This document shows, in pieces, positions 1 to 8,486 of a DNA stretch of 46,373 nt. The notes below the pieces were generated by a model. That model was not told the DNA's origin. It made no database searches and saw only the letters and a program-made list of their open reading frames with translations. Numbering within the stretch: position 1 is the first letter of the stretch; each line of letters opens with the position of its first letter. The position numbers and the translations under genes are program-made. This DNA is from Oscillospiraceae bacterium (GTDB lineage Bacteria; Bacillota; Clostridia; Oscillospirales; Oscillospiraceae): contig JAFPWN010000072.1 of NCBI GenBank assembly GCA_017412765.1, positions 1-46,373 of the forward strand, given 5' to 3'.

Positions 1-84
1 AAAACCGTCAAAATTTCCGTCCAAACCTTTCCGGACGTTTCGCCGTATGGGTCAAAATCTGGGTCGGCCGTTTTTGACAATCGC
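1..84. other. Left flank of attL, possibly the end of another element
   Basis: No gene is visible. The stretch next to the att repeat carries GGGTCAAAA-like words similar to those just left of attR (13536-13543), where an element end meets the att site. This hints that a related integrated element, not original host sequence, lies to the left, but it is only a weak resemblance. Confidence 0.3.
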
Positions 85-188
85 TTAAGTGCCTCAAAAA
101 GTTATAAAAAGTGGCGATTTTCATTGAAAATCGCCACTTTTTTGGTTGCGGGGGTGGGACTTGAACCTCACGACCTCCGGGTTATGAG
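85..188. repeat. attL: direct repeat with tRNA-fMet 3' half
   Basis: This 104-bp segment matches 13559-13662 with a single mismatch (T125 against C13599). It contains a 46-nt fragment of tRNA-fMet (143-188, minus sense, 3' half up to and including the anticodon loop) and the tRNA terminator hairpin (107-141). Identity ends at 188, exactly at the 5' edge of the anticodon loop. The tRNA fragment here is not functional. Confidence 0.92.
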
Positions 189-489
189 GCGAGAAAAGTT
201 TGCTTTTTTAATACTTTTTACTACTTTTAGTCATTTTTATTCCAAAAAAGTTTCCGCTTAACAGTCTTATCTCCACTGTTTCCTTGTGTTCCAAAGCTGT
301 CTGTGGAGTGTATGTGGTCAGAAGCCCGCATTGTCAATTTGGGAGGCGCAGGCGTTTTTGCAAATAGGGAGAACAGTCAGAGCATACTCATACCGCCCTA
401 CTCCATGTCGTGGAGAGGAATATATCAACAAGACGTACAGCAATAATTTTAAAACCCTTTCGGGTTGGGCATAACGCCTTTAGTTCATG
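189..489. other. Non-coding left end of the element
   Basis: About 300 bases without a convincing gene. The only structure seen is a 28-bp sequence at 297-324 that recurs with two mismatches at 13517-13544 near the right end. A 62-codon open frame at 286-474 has no ribosome binding site and no family resemblance, so it was not called. Confidence 0.6.
297..324. repeat. Subterminal direct repeat, left copy
   Basis: A 28-bp sequence beginning CTGTCTGTGGAGTG recurs in the same orientation at 13517-13544 with two mismatches. Both copies lie inside the att repeats near the element ends, as integrase arm sites or excisionase sites often do. That role is inference. Confidence 0.55.
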
Positions 490-518
490 TTGAAACCTAC
501 CATATTTTGTGGTAAAAT
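490..518 (+). promoter_or_regulatory. Promoter of the type III R-M / HEPN cluster
   Basis: TTGAAA (490-495) and TAAAAT (513-518) are 17 bp apart. The predicted start of transcription near 525 leaves a leader of about 70 nt before the mod start codon at 593. No other gene lies between. Confidence 0.55.
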
Positions 519-592
519 CTGTTTACACCTTGTGGCATTGTTATTATTGAAAAAGTACGAAAAACAAGATCGCGGTTATGGAGGTGGCAATA

Positions 593-2491
593 ATGCCTAA
601 CCTATCACAGATAAAGCGTCAGAGGATGCTCGATTTTTTAGAAACACTCAAGAAAGAACACACGGACGATGAATCCATCCGTGCGTTTACTGAGATTGAG
701 AATCAGTTACGCGATAAGAAATATGGACTTGTTTGGGAGGAGCATTCAGAACGAGTGGATGAGATGCTCGAAGAAAACATTCCCATTTTCACAGAAGATG
801 TTGATAAGAAAATAACCGCATCCGCAGATGATGTCTATAACTTTATCCTTGAAGGGGATAATCTACAGAGCCTGTATTTGTTGGAAAAGACTCATTGTGG
901 ACGTATAGATATGATTTATATAGATCCTCCATATAATACTGGCGAAGAAGACTTCGTTTATGATGATAATTATGTAGATACAAGTGACGCATTTCGTCAT
1001 AGCAAATGGCTCTCATTTATGTCTGAACGATTAAGAATAGCTAATCGTTTATTAGCGCTACACGGGTTTATCTTTATCAGCATAGATGATAAAGAAGCAG
1101 CAACTCTACGTCTTCTTTGTGATGAAATATTCGGGGAAGCGAATTATGAAAAAACGGATTATATTCAAGTCCGCTATCCAGAAAAGACCTTAAAATCCGA
1201 TATGAAGTATCATAAAGAGATTGAACAGGTACTGGTTTATAGAAAAAGTGATGAAGCAAAACCATATATTAAGCCTGAAGAATATGACTATGATAAGTTT
1301 ATATATTCAGTAGAAGAATTGACCGCTGGCACAGAAATGGAACTCGGCGGAAAACGCGTTATTCTCTTCAGAGATGGTGAATATAAAATAGTCAAACATG
1401 ATGTGGGTTTTAAAGATGGCTTGAAAGAAATATGGGCAACGGGAACAATATTAAACGGAAACTCCTCCGGGAGATTTTTTAGAGATTTTCTTGATGGCAG
1501 GAAAACGCAAGATGGCCTTGGTGTAATGTATAAGGTTTTCGATATTGGCGATGATCAATACGATTATCGTTATTTCACAGGACCTAAAAAGGCAAATGCC
1601 ACAAAAGGAAAATACTATCAAGGCGTTCCTACAGATAAAATGGAGGACGGTTCCGAAAAAATAACACCCATTCCAAATTTCTATGATATGGCTGGTGATT
1701 TTGGAAATATTCGTCATGAAGGTGGAGTTGCATTTAACAGTGGTAAGAAACCTGTAAAAATGATTAAACGCTTTCTTGAGTATTTTGAAAGAAAAGATAT
1801 ATGTGTACTTGATTTCTTTGCCGGAAGTGGTTCAACTGGCCATGCAGTATTGGCATTAAATGAAGAAGACGGCGGTCAACGTCATTTCATATTATGTACT
1901 AATAACGAAGTTTCGGAAAAGAAGCAGATAGCTTATTTTGTAGATCGTGGTTATATCGACGAACGTCCTCGTAAGGGAACAAAGAAAGAGATGGAATGGA
2001 AGGCTACATGGGAATCATTCAAAATGTCTGCGCAGCACCAAAAAGAAATGGAAACAGAGGAATATCAAGATCTTGGAATATGCCATAGTGTAACATATCC
2101 AAGGATAAAAACCGTGGTTACGGGAATCCGTACAGATGGCACCAAGTATTCTGAGGGAATTTCTGCAAATGTCAAATACTTCAAATGCGACTGGACACCA
2201 CGCAAGCCGGAGGATTATTTGCTTAGTAATGCGCTCTGTCTCCACATTCAGGAGATGATAGAACTGCAGCATGGTATTGAAATTGACAATGTACGCAATG
2301 TGCTGGTTCTCAATAAGGCAGATTTCCGGAAATATGTTATGGATGATTCAAACTATCCGCAGATAGAGAACATCTGGGTAAACCAGAATATCATTTTCAA
2401 TTCTGAGGAAATGGAGAAGTTAAATGCACTCGGCTTCAAATACATACCGAGAGAATTCTTCGGTCAGGAATTAAGGGAGGCGGCGGAATAA
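593..2491 (+). CDS. mod: Type III restriction-modification DNA methyltransferase (Mod)
   Basis: Site-specific adenine methyltransferase subunit of a type III restriction-modification system; it recognises the target and methylates one strand. The catalytic DPPY motif lies near residues 111-114, and the AdoMet-binding FxGxG motif ([10 protein letters not shown]) comes about 300 residues later. That order is typical of the beta class of N6-adenine/N4-cytosine enzymes and of type III Mod proteins. The central region between the motifs is the likely target recognition domain. The start at 593 is chosen over an upstream in-frame ATG at 578 because GGAGG at 580-584 lies 8 nt before it. At about 632 residues it is full length. 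Its stop overlaps the res start by one base, so the two are translationally coupled. The gene is strikingly AT-rich compared with the host. Confidence 0.93.
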   Translation: MPNLSQIKRQRMLDFLETLKKEHTDDESIRAFTEIENQLRDKKYGLVWEEHSERVDEMLEENIPIFTEDVDKKITASADDVYNFILEGDNLQSLYLLEKTHCGRIDMIYIDPPYNTGEEDFVYDDNYVDTSDAFRHSKWLSFMSERLRIANRLLALHGFIFISIDDKEAATLRLLCDEIFGEANYEKTDYIQVRYPEKTLKSDMKYHKEIEQVLVYRKSDEAKPYIKPEEYDYDKFIYSVEELTAGTEMELGGKRVILFRDGEYKIVKHDVGFKDGLKEIWATGTILNGNSSGRFFRDFLDGRKTQDGLGVMYKVFDIGDDQYDYRYFTGPKKANATKGKYYQGVPTDKMEDGSEKITPIPNFYDMAGDFGNIRHEGGVAFNSGKKPVKMIKRFLEYFERKDICVLDFFAGSGSTGHAVLALNEEDGGQRHFILCTNNEVSEKKQIAYFVDRGYIDERPRKGTKKEMEWKATWESFKMSAQHQKEMETEEYQDLGICHSVTYPRIKTVVTGIRTDGTKYSEGISANVKYFKCDWTPRKPEDYLLSNALCLHIQEMIELQHGIEIDNVRNVLVLNKADFRKYVMDDSNYPQIENIWVNQNIIFNSEEMEKLNALGFKYIPREFFGQELREAAE

Positions 2492-4734
2492 TGTTTACGG
2501 CAACACTATTTGATTTTCAGACAAAGCACGAGGAGAGCCTGCTGGCAAAGTGCGCCGACCATGACGAACTCGTTCTCTCTGCTCCAACAGGTGCCGGAAA
2601 GACTGTCCTTGTATCGAAATTCATAGACGATTATCTGGATGAGAACCCGAATACGGTCTTTTTGTGGTTGTGTCCCGGTGCAGGCGGACTGGAAAAGCAG
2701 TCGCAGGACAGCTTCATAGAAGTGACCTCCGGCATCCCGGACGGCGATGTGTACGCATTTATCAATGAAAGCGATCCTCGCGGCAAGGTCTTCTTCATCA
2801 ACTGGGATAAAATCAACCGCTCATCGAATGTAGTCCTCCGTGAAGGGGAACATCGCGACCTGATGGGCAAGGTTCTGTTCTGTCATACGAACGGTATCGA
2901 CATTTTCATGCTCATTGATGAGGAACATAAATATCAAGCAACGGCAAACGAATACATCGGCAATATCCAGCCTGTCCATGTACTCCGCATTTCTGCTACT
3001 CCAGTCAGTAAGGGAGATCACACAGAAATCATCCAGGACGATGAAGTTATCGGTGCAGAGCTTATTGCAGCCGGAATATCCATAAATGAAGGTGTTTCCG
3101 CTGCTATTGAGGAGAACAACAGCCTTGACGATGATCTGCTCCTGCTCGATCTTGCCGATAAAAAGCGGAAAGAAATACAAGCAGAATATGACCGCCGTGG
3201 TCTCAAAATCAGACCGCTCGTTCTGATACAGTTCCCGAACGGCTATGACGAGTGGATTGAGCGTGTGAAGCAGGCACTCGATGACTTGGGATATTCCTCC
3301 ACATCCGGGCTTGTGGCTTCGTGGTTTTCGGGAGATCATCCCGACAATCCCGATGAAATAAAAAAGTTAGACGGTCAGTATGCGTTCCTGCTGTTCAAAC
3401 AGGCCATTGCTACAGGCTGGGACTGCCCTCGTGCAAAGATTCTTGTGAAGCTGCGTGAAGGCGGCACAGAGCGATTTAATATACAGACGGTGGGACGCGT
3501 GCGCCGTATGCCGGAGAGAAAATATTATGACTGTCCGCTAATCGATAACTGCTATGTTTATACGCTCGATAGCGAATATGCAGAGGGATTAACGAACAGT
3601 TTAGGTGATTCATTCTATACCTATCTGTATAAGCGTAAATTTGAGGCTCCGAATATCGTACTTCAGAAAGAATCGTTGAACGGCAGCGACCGATATGCGG
3701 TCAACCCGGAGGCGGTCGTTAAGGTCATCCGTGAACAGATGCTTACAGAATGTGACCTTGACCATGACGGCAAGGTGGACAAGCATGAAATGGAAGTCAG
3801 CAAGGGATATGTTTTCGGTACTAAGCTGAAGACTGAAGCTATTGAAGGTGTAGCCCGTACTACCCATGATATTCGCTCGTTAAATCGCATCTTTGGCGGT
3901 GAGCATCAGATCAGCAACCATGATGACGGTTTTATCATTCGTGACGCAAAGCGCCGGATTGCAAGAGCAATCGGTATTGATGAGAATATATCCAACAATG
4001 CGCTGCGTGTTCTGTTCGGACCTCTTGATATGCAGACGTCTTTGTTCTCGGAGGAAGAAATATCGTTTGAACGTGAGCATAAGTTGATTGACGGACTGAA
4101 TCTCCGCGAATATAACGCTTTTCTCGTCAACAACAGAGGCAGGCTTGTTGAGGTGTTCAGCGGCGTCAGCGCAGAACGTATTGCCGATATTAAGGAAACG
4201 AATATTATCGTCTCGGAATGGGCAATGCCGAGAGAGCAATATTACAAGCAGCATAAGCGTATCCCAAGTACGAAAATTATGAATAAAAATCCCTTTATGG
4301 ATTATGGCAACAATATCCTCATTCAGAAGAACCGTACTTTTACAGAAATTTCCTTCGAGGACTGGTGTGAGCGCTATGATTCCGTGGAGTGGTGCTATAA
4401 GAACGGAGATAAAGGCGACGAGTATTTCAGTATCGTATACCGCAAGGCTTTCAGACGCAGCAACTTCTACCCGGATTACATCATCAAATTGAAAAACGGC
4501 GATGTATGGATTATTGAGGCAAAGGGAGGTATGACTGCTGAGGGCAGCTCAAACAACATTGATAAATACGCTCCTCGCAAGTTTGATGCACTGAAAGAGT
4601 ATGCCTCCCGCCATCCGGAAATTAAATGGGGCTTCATCAGGGCGGTCGGTACGCAGATTTATCTTTCCAACACAGTATGGTCGGAAGACGTTACTAACCG
4701 TAATGTGTGGAAACCGATCGAAGTGTTTATTTGA
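2491..4734 (+). CDS. res: Type III restriction endonuclease, helicase-nuclease subunit (Res)
   Basis: ATP-dependent restriction subunit that works with Mod to cut unmodified DNA. The N-terminal half is a superfamily 2 helicase motor: Walker A APTGAGKT at residues 31-38, a DEEH box at 143-146, the RISATP motif III near 167-172, and a QTVGRVRRMP motif VI. The C-terminus carries a PD-(D/E)xK nuclease core, PD near residue 661 and EAK near 676-678. All key residues are present, so the enzyme looks intact. At 747 residues it is somewhat shorter than classical EcoP1/EcoP15 Res proteins, which are near 970. The start codon overlaps the mod stop (TAATG). Confidence 0.93.
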   Translation: MFTATLFDFQTKHEESLLAKCADHDELVLSAPTGAGKTVLVSKFIDDYLDENPNTVFLWLCPGAGGLEKQSQDSFIEVTSGIPDGDVYAFINESDPRGKVFFINWDKINRSSNVVLREGEHRDLMGKVLFCHTNGIDIFMLIDEEHKYQATANEYIGNIQPVHVLRISATPVSKGDHTEIIQDDEVIGAELIAAGISINEGVSAAIEENNSLDDDLLLLDLADKKRKEIQAEYDRRGLKIRPLVLIQFPNGYDEWIERVKQALDDLGYSSTSGLVASWFSGDHPDNPDEIKKLDGQYAFLLFKQAIATGWDCPRAKILVKLREGGTERFNIQTVGRVRRMPERKYYDCPLIDNCYVYTLDSEYAEGLTNSLGDSFYTYLYKRKFEAPNIVLQKESLNGSDRYAVNPEAVVKVIREQMLTECDLDHDGKVDKHEMEVSKGYVFGTKLKTEAIEGVARTTHDIRSLNRIFGGEHQISNHDDGFIIRDAKRRIARAIGIDENISNNALRVLFGPLDMQTSLFSEEEISFEREHKLIDGLNLREYNAFLVNNRGRLVEVFSGVSAERIADIKETNIIVSEWAMPREQYYKQHKRIPSTKIMNKNPFMDYGNNILIQKNRTFTEISFEDWCERYDSVEWCYKNGDKGDEYFSIVYRKAFRRSNFYPDYIIKLKNGDVWIIEAKGGMTAEGSSNNIDKYAPRKFDALKEYASRHPEIKWGFIRAVGTQIYLSNTVWSEDVTNRNVWKPIEVFI

Positions 4735-4754
4735 AAATAAAGGGGGCTGTTTAG

Positions 4755-6161
4755 GTGGGGAAAATATTAGATAATTTTTGCGGCTATGTAAATGTGGGCG
4801 ACAATACTTATACATGCAATGTTTCAAAAAATATTGTCACATTGTTGCCTGCTTATAGTAACCAAACGGAAAGATATGCAGCTTTTGACCGAGTTCAATC
4901 ATGTGACATAGCCGCTCAGGAGTTCCTTTATGGAACAACTGACAACACCTACATTGCCATAATGTGCAGGAATAATTTCCATACAGATCTATTCGGGCTT
5001 AATCCTTCTGCTCGGTTTGCGACACCTCTCATTGTCAAGGCTGCAGGTAATGCAAGTGGTTATTTTGATAAACTTACTGAAGAGTGGGACAAGTTCCATG
5101 CTATAACCTTTAAGGGTGGAAACATAAACGCAATATTTAATCCCGAGGTCGCTGTGGAGCCACTGAATCCCGAAGAATTATTAAGCGCAGATGGCGTTCA
5201 TACAATCAAGTCACGCCCATGGAGTGATTATACCCGCACAGTCGATGTTGAGATATATGGAGAAAAAGCAACATTAACCCTTTCAGTATCACATGCTGGA
5301 GCAAAGCACGACGCAGCGCATATGGGTGCGTATAGCCTCGGAGAGCTTAATTCTTTTATTCGTTTTTCATTTGAAAAAGATCAAGGTCTTGACAAGATTG
5401 AGCGCTACTATAGAATTGTGAGGTCATTGGTTGCTGTATTAACTATGCAAAACAACGTTACCTTTGAGTTATACCTCAGCCAAAGAAACTCAGAAGGACA
5501 ATTTATTAAAAGCGCCATTTGTAAGGTTTTTGACCATTACGAAAACTATTCTGCAAAACAATGGCATAGAGTGATTCCTATCTGTAGGATTTTTAATTGC
5601 TTGCCAAATTTTTTGGAAAAGATTGAATGCAATGGTGTTAGTGCGCTACTTGCAGTCTTGCCTGACGATAACAGAACCGCCAATCTCATTTCCATAACCA
5701 ATGTACAGGATATGTGTACAGCGTTAGAGGTTGCCTATTCATGGAGTAAACGCCATAAACAGAAGGACGCTCTTATAGAGGAGTTAAAAAAGACTATTGG
5801 TTCAACGATAGATGAATTTATGAAAACTCATGGCGAAATAGATGTCCATAAAGAAACCACTATATTAAGCGCCTTTCGATATCTCGACTTTACGTTAGTA
5901 CAGCGAATTTATACACTTTACCAAGAAAATAGTGAATTTATTGATTCCATTACCGCAAAACACTCCTTGCCACGATTAGATTTAGATAATATAAGTGCAT
6001 TTGTAAAGCTTCGCAACAAAAGAACGCATCGAGGTACTGCTGATTGGGGTGACAACGCACAGATATATGATCCATTGTTCGCACTCCTGTATGCTTGTTT
6101 TCTAACATCCATTGGCTTGCCCGATGATATCGTAAAAGCAATATGCCAAAATATTTTTTAA
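4755..6161 (+). CDS. HEPN-domain protein, ApeA-like putative anti-phage RNase
   Basis: A 468-residue soluble protein. Near its C-terminus the sequence RNKRTH (residues 420-425) is an R-x4-H motif, the catalytic signature of HEPN ribonucleases, and it sits between predicted helices as expected. The long N-terminal part (about 1-280) is beta-rich and resembles the N-terminal domain of ApeA-type abortive infection proteins; this was judged by eye and is moderately sure. The GTG start at 4755 has a purine-rich AAAGGGGG site 8 nt upstream, and the gene follows res by 20 bp on the same strand, so it is probably co-transcribed. In known ApeA systems the HEPN domain cleaves RNA on phage infection. 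It could instead be a nuclease accessory to the restriction system. Confidence 0.62.
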   Translation: MGKILDNFCGYVNVGDNTYTCNVSKNIVTLLPAYSNQTERYAAFDRVQSCDIAAQEFLYGTTDNTYIAIMCRNNFHTDLFGLNPSARFATPLIVKAAGNASGYFDKLTEEWDKFHAITFKGGNINAIFNPEVAVEPLNPEELLSADGVHTIKSRPWSDYTRTVDVEIYGEKATLTLSVSHAGAKHDAAHMGAYSLGELNSFIRFSFEKDQGLDKIERYYRIVRSLVAVLTMQNNVTFELYLSQRNSEGQFIKSAICKVFDHYENYSAKQWHRVIPICRIFNCLPNFLEKIECNGVSALLAVLPDDNRTANLISITNVQDMCTALEVAYSWSKRHKQKDALIEELKKTIGSTIDEFMKTHGEIDVHKETTILSAFRYLDFTLVQRIYTLYQENSEFIDSITAKHSLPRLDLDNISAFVKLRNKRTHRGTADWGDNAQIYDPLFALLYACFLTSIGLPDDIVKAICQNIF

Positions 6162-6188
6162 CTATTTAGTATTACAAGGTGATACACA

Positions 6189-6491
6189 GTGAGCCAAGAA
6201 AAACTGCAATTATTTGAAGATCAACCCATCCGAACGGCGTGGGATGAAGAAATAGAGGAGTGGTATTTCTCCATCGTGGATGTAGTGCGCGTTTTGACGG
6301 GGCAGCCCGACGCACGGCGTGCGAGTACATATTGGGCGGCGCTGAAAAAACGCCTGTCCGAAGAAGGCGCAGACCAACTGCTTACAAATTGTAAGCAGTT
6401 GAAAATGAAAGCCACAGATGGAAAGCATCGTGCTACCGATGTCGCAAATACCGAACAGCTTTTCCATGTTGGTGCGCTCTATGTTCATTGA
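6189..6491 (+). pseudogene. Truncated Bro-N family (phage antirepressor-like) gene
   Basis: The first 90 or so residues match the N-terminal domain of Bro-N/DinD-like proteins, with the recognisable IRTAWDEEIEEWYFSIVDVV start and the LLTNCKQLK and DVANTEQLF segments. Family members continue past this point with a conserved segment and are usually well over 200 residues. Here the match breaks off near 6460 and the frame stops after a few unrelated residues. The break coincides with the end of a minus-strand gene fragment (6465-6515), so this is the scar of a deletion or rearrangement. A perfect 27-bp palindrome lies inside the frame at 6375-6401. The start is probably GTG at 6189. Remaining function is doubtful. 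Confidence 0.65.
6375..6401. repeat. Perfect 27-bp palindrome inside the Bro-N remnant
   Basis: The arms CAACTGCTTACAA (6375-6387) and TTGTAAGCAGTTG (6389-6401) are perfect reverse complements around one central A. It lies within the segment coding for the conserved LLTNCKQLK residues, so part of the symmetry may be forced by the protein. No T-run follows, so it is not a normal terminator. Confidence 0.6.
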
Positions 6492-6515
6492 GAGGCCATA
6501 AATAATGTCAGGCAT
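6465..6515 (-). pseudogene. 5' fragment of an unidentified gene downstream of sieB
   Basis: On the minus strand, an ATG at 6515 is preceded by AGAGGAGG with ideal spacing; that site lies within the last codons of sieB. About 17 codons (MPDIIYGLSMNIERTNM) follow before the sequence turns into the antisense of the Bro-N remnant. The good ribosome site and sudden end suggest the first codons of a gene once coupled to sieB, cut by the same rearrangement. The family is not recognised. Confidence 0.35.
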
Positions 6516-6519
6516 TTAT

Positions 6520-7026
6520 TTAATCCTCCTCTGTTATTTCAAGATATTCCGGATGCTTATCAAGTAACTCGAAAACCCAGGGTTGAACGAATCCTGGAGC
6601 CATCCCCCTGGGTGCCATACTTGTGCCTGCGGACATAGAAAGGATTTTAAAGGTTTCCAAGCGTTTTACAACAGGGTCAGTTAAATCAAGCATAATAGCA
6701 AGCTGCTTTTTATCATAGAAATTCTTTATGTATTTTTTCTCGTCGTTGGACAACCTACTCATGACATATCTGTATGCGTGCCACATTTTCCTTTTATCAA
6801 CAAAAGCCTTAATCATAGCAATTATCCATTTAACAGCATAAGAAATAAGCAACCCTATAGACACAGCAAGTGCAATAAAAAGCCATATCCCGTATTGCTC
6901 CCTAAAACCAGTAATATCAAAGGGTAATATCGATGCCGGGATACATAGCAGCAAAAGGCAAGCTACAAAGAGAGCTAATGCAACTCTTGCCGAAATATCC
7001 AAAATTTTTCCCAAATCAATATTCAT
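6520..7026 (-). CDS. SieB-family superinfection exclusion protein
   Basis: A 168-residue membrane protein with two hydrophobic segments (about residues 12-36 and 46-72), then a soluble tail ending in a QPWVFELLDKHPEYL-like region. This layout, two N-terminal helices and a small cytoplasmic domain with a conserved QPW near the end, fits the superinfection exclusion B family known from lambda and P22 prophages. Those proteins block growth of heteroimmune phages. The start has GGAGGG upstream. It is transcribed against the restriction genes, facing the truncated genes. Its AT-rich composition resembles that of mod and the HEPN gene, consistent with a shared foreign origin. Family assignment is by eye. 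Confidence 0.72.
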   Translation of the reverse strand: MNIDLGKILDISARVALALFVACLLLLCIPASILPFDITGFREQYGIWLFIALAVSIGLLISYAVKWIIAMIKAFVDKRKMWHAYRYVMSRLSNDEKKYIKNFYDKKQLAIMLDLTDPVVKRLETFKILSMSAGTSMAPRGMAPGFVQPWVFELLDKHPEYLEITEED

Positions 7027-7190
7027 TGTTATAATAATCCCTCCACCTTTATCGGAAATATTTTGAACCCTTGAGGTTAGCTAATTACATTTGATTAACG
7101 CCCTCAATCTCAAGTTTGTTTTTGCATCTCATTGCTCTTTTTATTAAAAAAAGCAAGCAAAGGCGACACTGATATTTTAAATTAATAAGC

Positions 7191-7211
7191 CCATTGCAAT
7201 GGTATAATACC
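7191..7211. promoter_or_regulatory. Overlapping palindromes in the cargo/core gap
   Basis: CCATTGCAATGG (7191-7202) is a perfect palindrome, and GGTATAATACC (7201-7211), symmetric around a central base, overlaps it and contains a TATAAT. It resembles an operator over a promoter -10 element. The rest of the gap 7027-7356 shows no gene. Confidence 0.35.
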
Positions 7212-7343
7212 ACAAAATAATTTATATTTTCTCATACTTTGATACAAATTGCAAGTTTTACTGCTATAAGATATTTGCAATTTGAGTTGGTTAAGATACC
7301 CCGCTTCACGAAATGGAGAGGATATATAGCAACAAAACACAGA

Positions 7344-7358
7344 AGCAACAACTTAAAG
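7344..7358. repeat. 15-bp direct repeat flanking the mobilization module, left copy
   Basis: AGCAACAACTTAAAG recurs at 10614-10628. The upstream 20 or so bases are also similar (ATATATA followed by AC-rich sequence). The two copies bracket the DUF6076-to-relaxase block. Confidence 0.6.
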
Positions 7359-7383
7359 TCCCTCGGAATATATCCGAGGGACT
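7357..7383 (-). terminator. Hairpin after the DUF6076 gene
   Basis: AGTCCCTCGGA and TCCGAGGGACT form an 11-bp stem with a 5-nt loop just past the stop codon of the minus-strand gene. On that strand it is followed by TTTAAGTTGTT, a weak U-tract, so termination is probable but not strong. Confidence 0.6.
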
Positions 7384-7387
7384 AACC

Positions 7388-8311
7388 TTATGGCCGCGCC
7401 AGCCATTTTTTGAATTCGTCGAACGTTATCTCACCTTTTTCACAGGCAGCCTCCTGCTCTTTTGCCATCGCGCTCCAGGCGTAGAAATCGTTTGGTTCGA
7501 TCTTCCCGGCGCGTATCCAGCCGAAACGGCGCTTGTATTCACGGCGATACTCCGTGAAGGTCTCGTTGTTATTTTTGTTTTTCGTGTAAACACGCATTGC
7601 GCCGACGTCCTTGCAGGTGCGTCCGTTCTCGAAGGTCGTGATGTCGCAGTACTCCGCGCTGGCTTTTCCGGTCAGAGCGAAATACCTCCCGCAGTTTTTG
7701 CATACGCGCATCTTGATATCTCGCTTCAGACACTCGCGAATGTCGTAGTCAACAAGATCAAGATAGCTCTTCGGTTGCAGCACCTCAGTCATCTCTCCGT
7801 CAATAAGTTCATAGCGCGTCGCTATCTCTCTGAAATGATAGGAGCGCAGCAGATCGTGTTCCGCGTTAGAGAAATACTCCGCAACGCTCATCTCGGCGTT
7901 GTCCTTGTCCAATGCAGAGGCAAAAAGTCCCTTGATCGCTCTCTGCAAATTCCATACGTCGGAATATATCCTCGGAAGCTCATCGTGGTGTATGAGGTCA
8001 ATGACAGAAGCGTCGTCGGCACTCAGCTTCTTCGCCTTCTCCATACGAGCGCAAAAGTCATATCTCACGAACTCGAAATATTCGTGCAGCCCTGCGAGCT
8101 CGTCAAGCACCTCTCGTACAACGTCAAGATACTTCTCGTCTCGAGACGGGTAGTATTCTCTCAGCGCCTTGCCCGCGCGTTTTAGCTCAGCGTCATAAGG
8201 CTCCATAGCTAAATATAAAAACCTGATCAGGCTTTCCGGAAACGGGAAGCCTTTTTTCATTTCTCCATACTCGAAGTATTCTACTCCGCCGGATATGTAA
8301 TGAGTAAACAT
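7388..8311 (-). CDS. DUF6076-like zinc-binding protein of mobile elements
   Basis: A 307-residue protein of unknown function. The C-terminal third has a zinc-binding pattern (CKNCGRYF, then a Cys about 14 residues on and another in a GRTCKDVG segment), like the C-terminal part of DUF6076 proteins found in Clostridia mobile elements. The rest is helical and charged with no catalytic motif recognised. The start at 8311 is chosen because GGAGG lies 5 nt before that ATG; the longer frame back to 8368 has no such site. It is divergent from the excisionase/relaxase genes, the usual place of an accessory or regulatory gene in such elements. It ends in a hairpin. Confidence 0.62.
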   Translation of the reverse strand: MFTHYISGGVEYFEYGEMKKGFPFPESLIRFLYLAMEPYDAELKRAGKALREYYPSRDEKYLDVVREVLDELAGLHEYFEFVRYDFCARMEKAKKLSADDASVIDLIHHDELPRIYSDVWNLQRAIKGLFASALDKDNAEMSVAEYFSNAEHDLLRSYHFREIATRYELIDGEMTEVLQPKSYLDLVDYDIRECLKRDIKMRVCKNCGRYFALTGKASAEYCDITTFENGRTCKDVGAMRVYTKNKNNNETFTEYRREYKRRFGWIRAGKIEPNDFYAWSAMAKEQEAACEKGEITFDEFKKWLARP

Positions 8312-8361
8312 GGCAGCCTCCAAAAAATAGACTGATAGCAGCAACAATATAGCAGTAAGTC

Positions 8362-8390
8362 TTGACAAGATTATAAATCTATGTTACGAT
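8362..8390 (+). promoter_or_regulatory. Promoter of the excisionase-mobilization operon
   Basis: A consensus TTGACA (8362-8367) and TACGAT (8385-8390) are separated by 17 bp. It points toward the excisionase gene, leaving a leader of about 90 nt. The upstream edge abuts the DUF6076 gene start, so its transcription and this promoter are back to back. Confidence 0.75.
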
Positions 8391-8486
8391 GTCAACAGAC
8401 TGATAAGTATATGCGCATATATCTAAGTCGCAGTCTACGACATCCCGGCCGGATTGTCAAGAACAAAATTTGTGAAGGAGAACAAA

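Noticed and set aside
286-474. 62-codon frame in the element's left end
   Set aside because: No ribosome binding site, no promoter and no recognisable family; it covers the 28-bp subterminal repeat.
7313-8185. 290-codon plus-strand frame over the DUF6076 gene
   Set aside because: The minus-strand frame has the ribosome site, zinc-binding motif and terminator; the plus frame has none.
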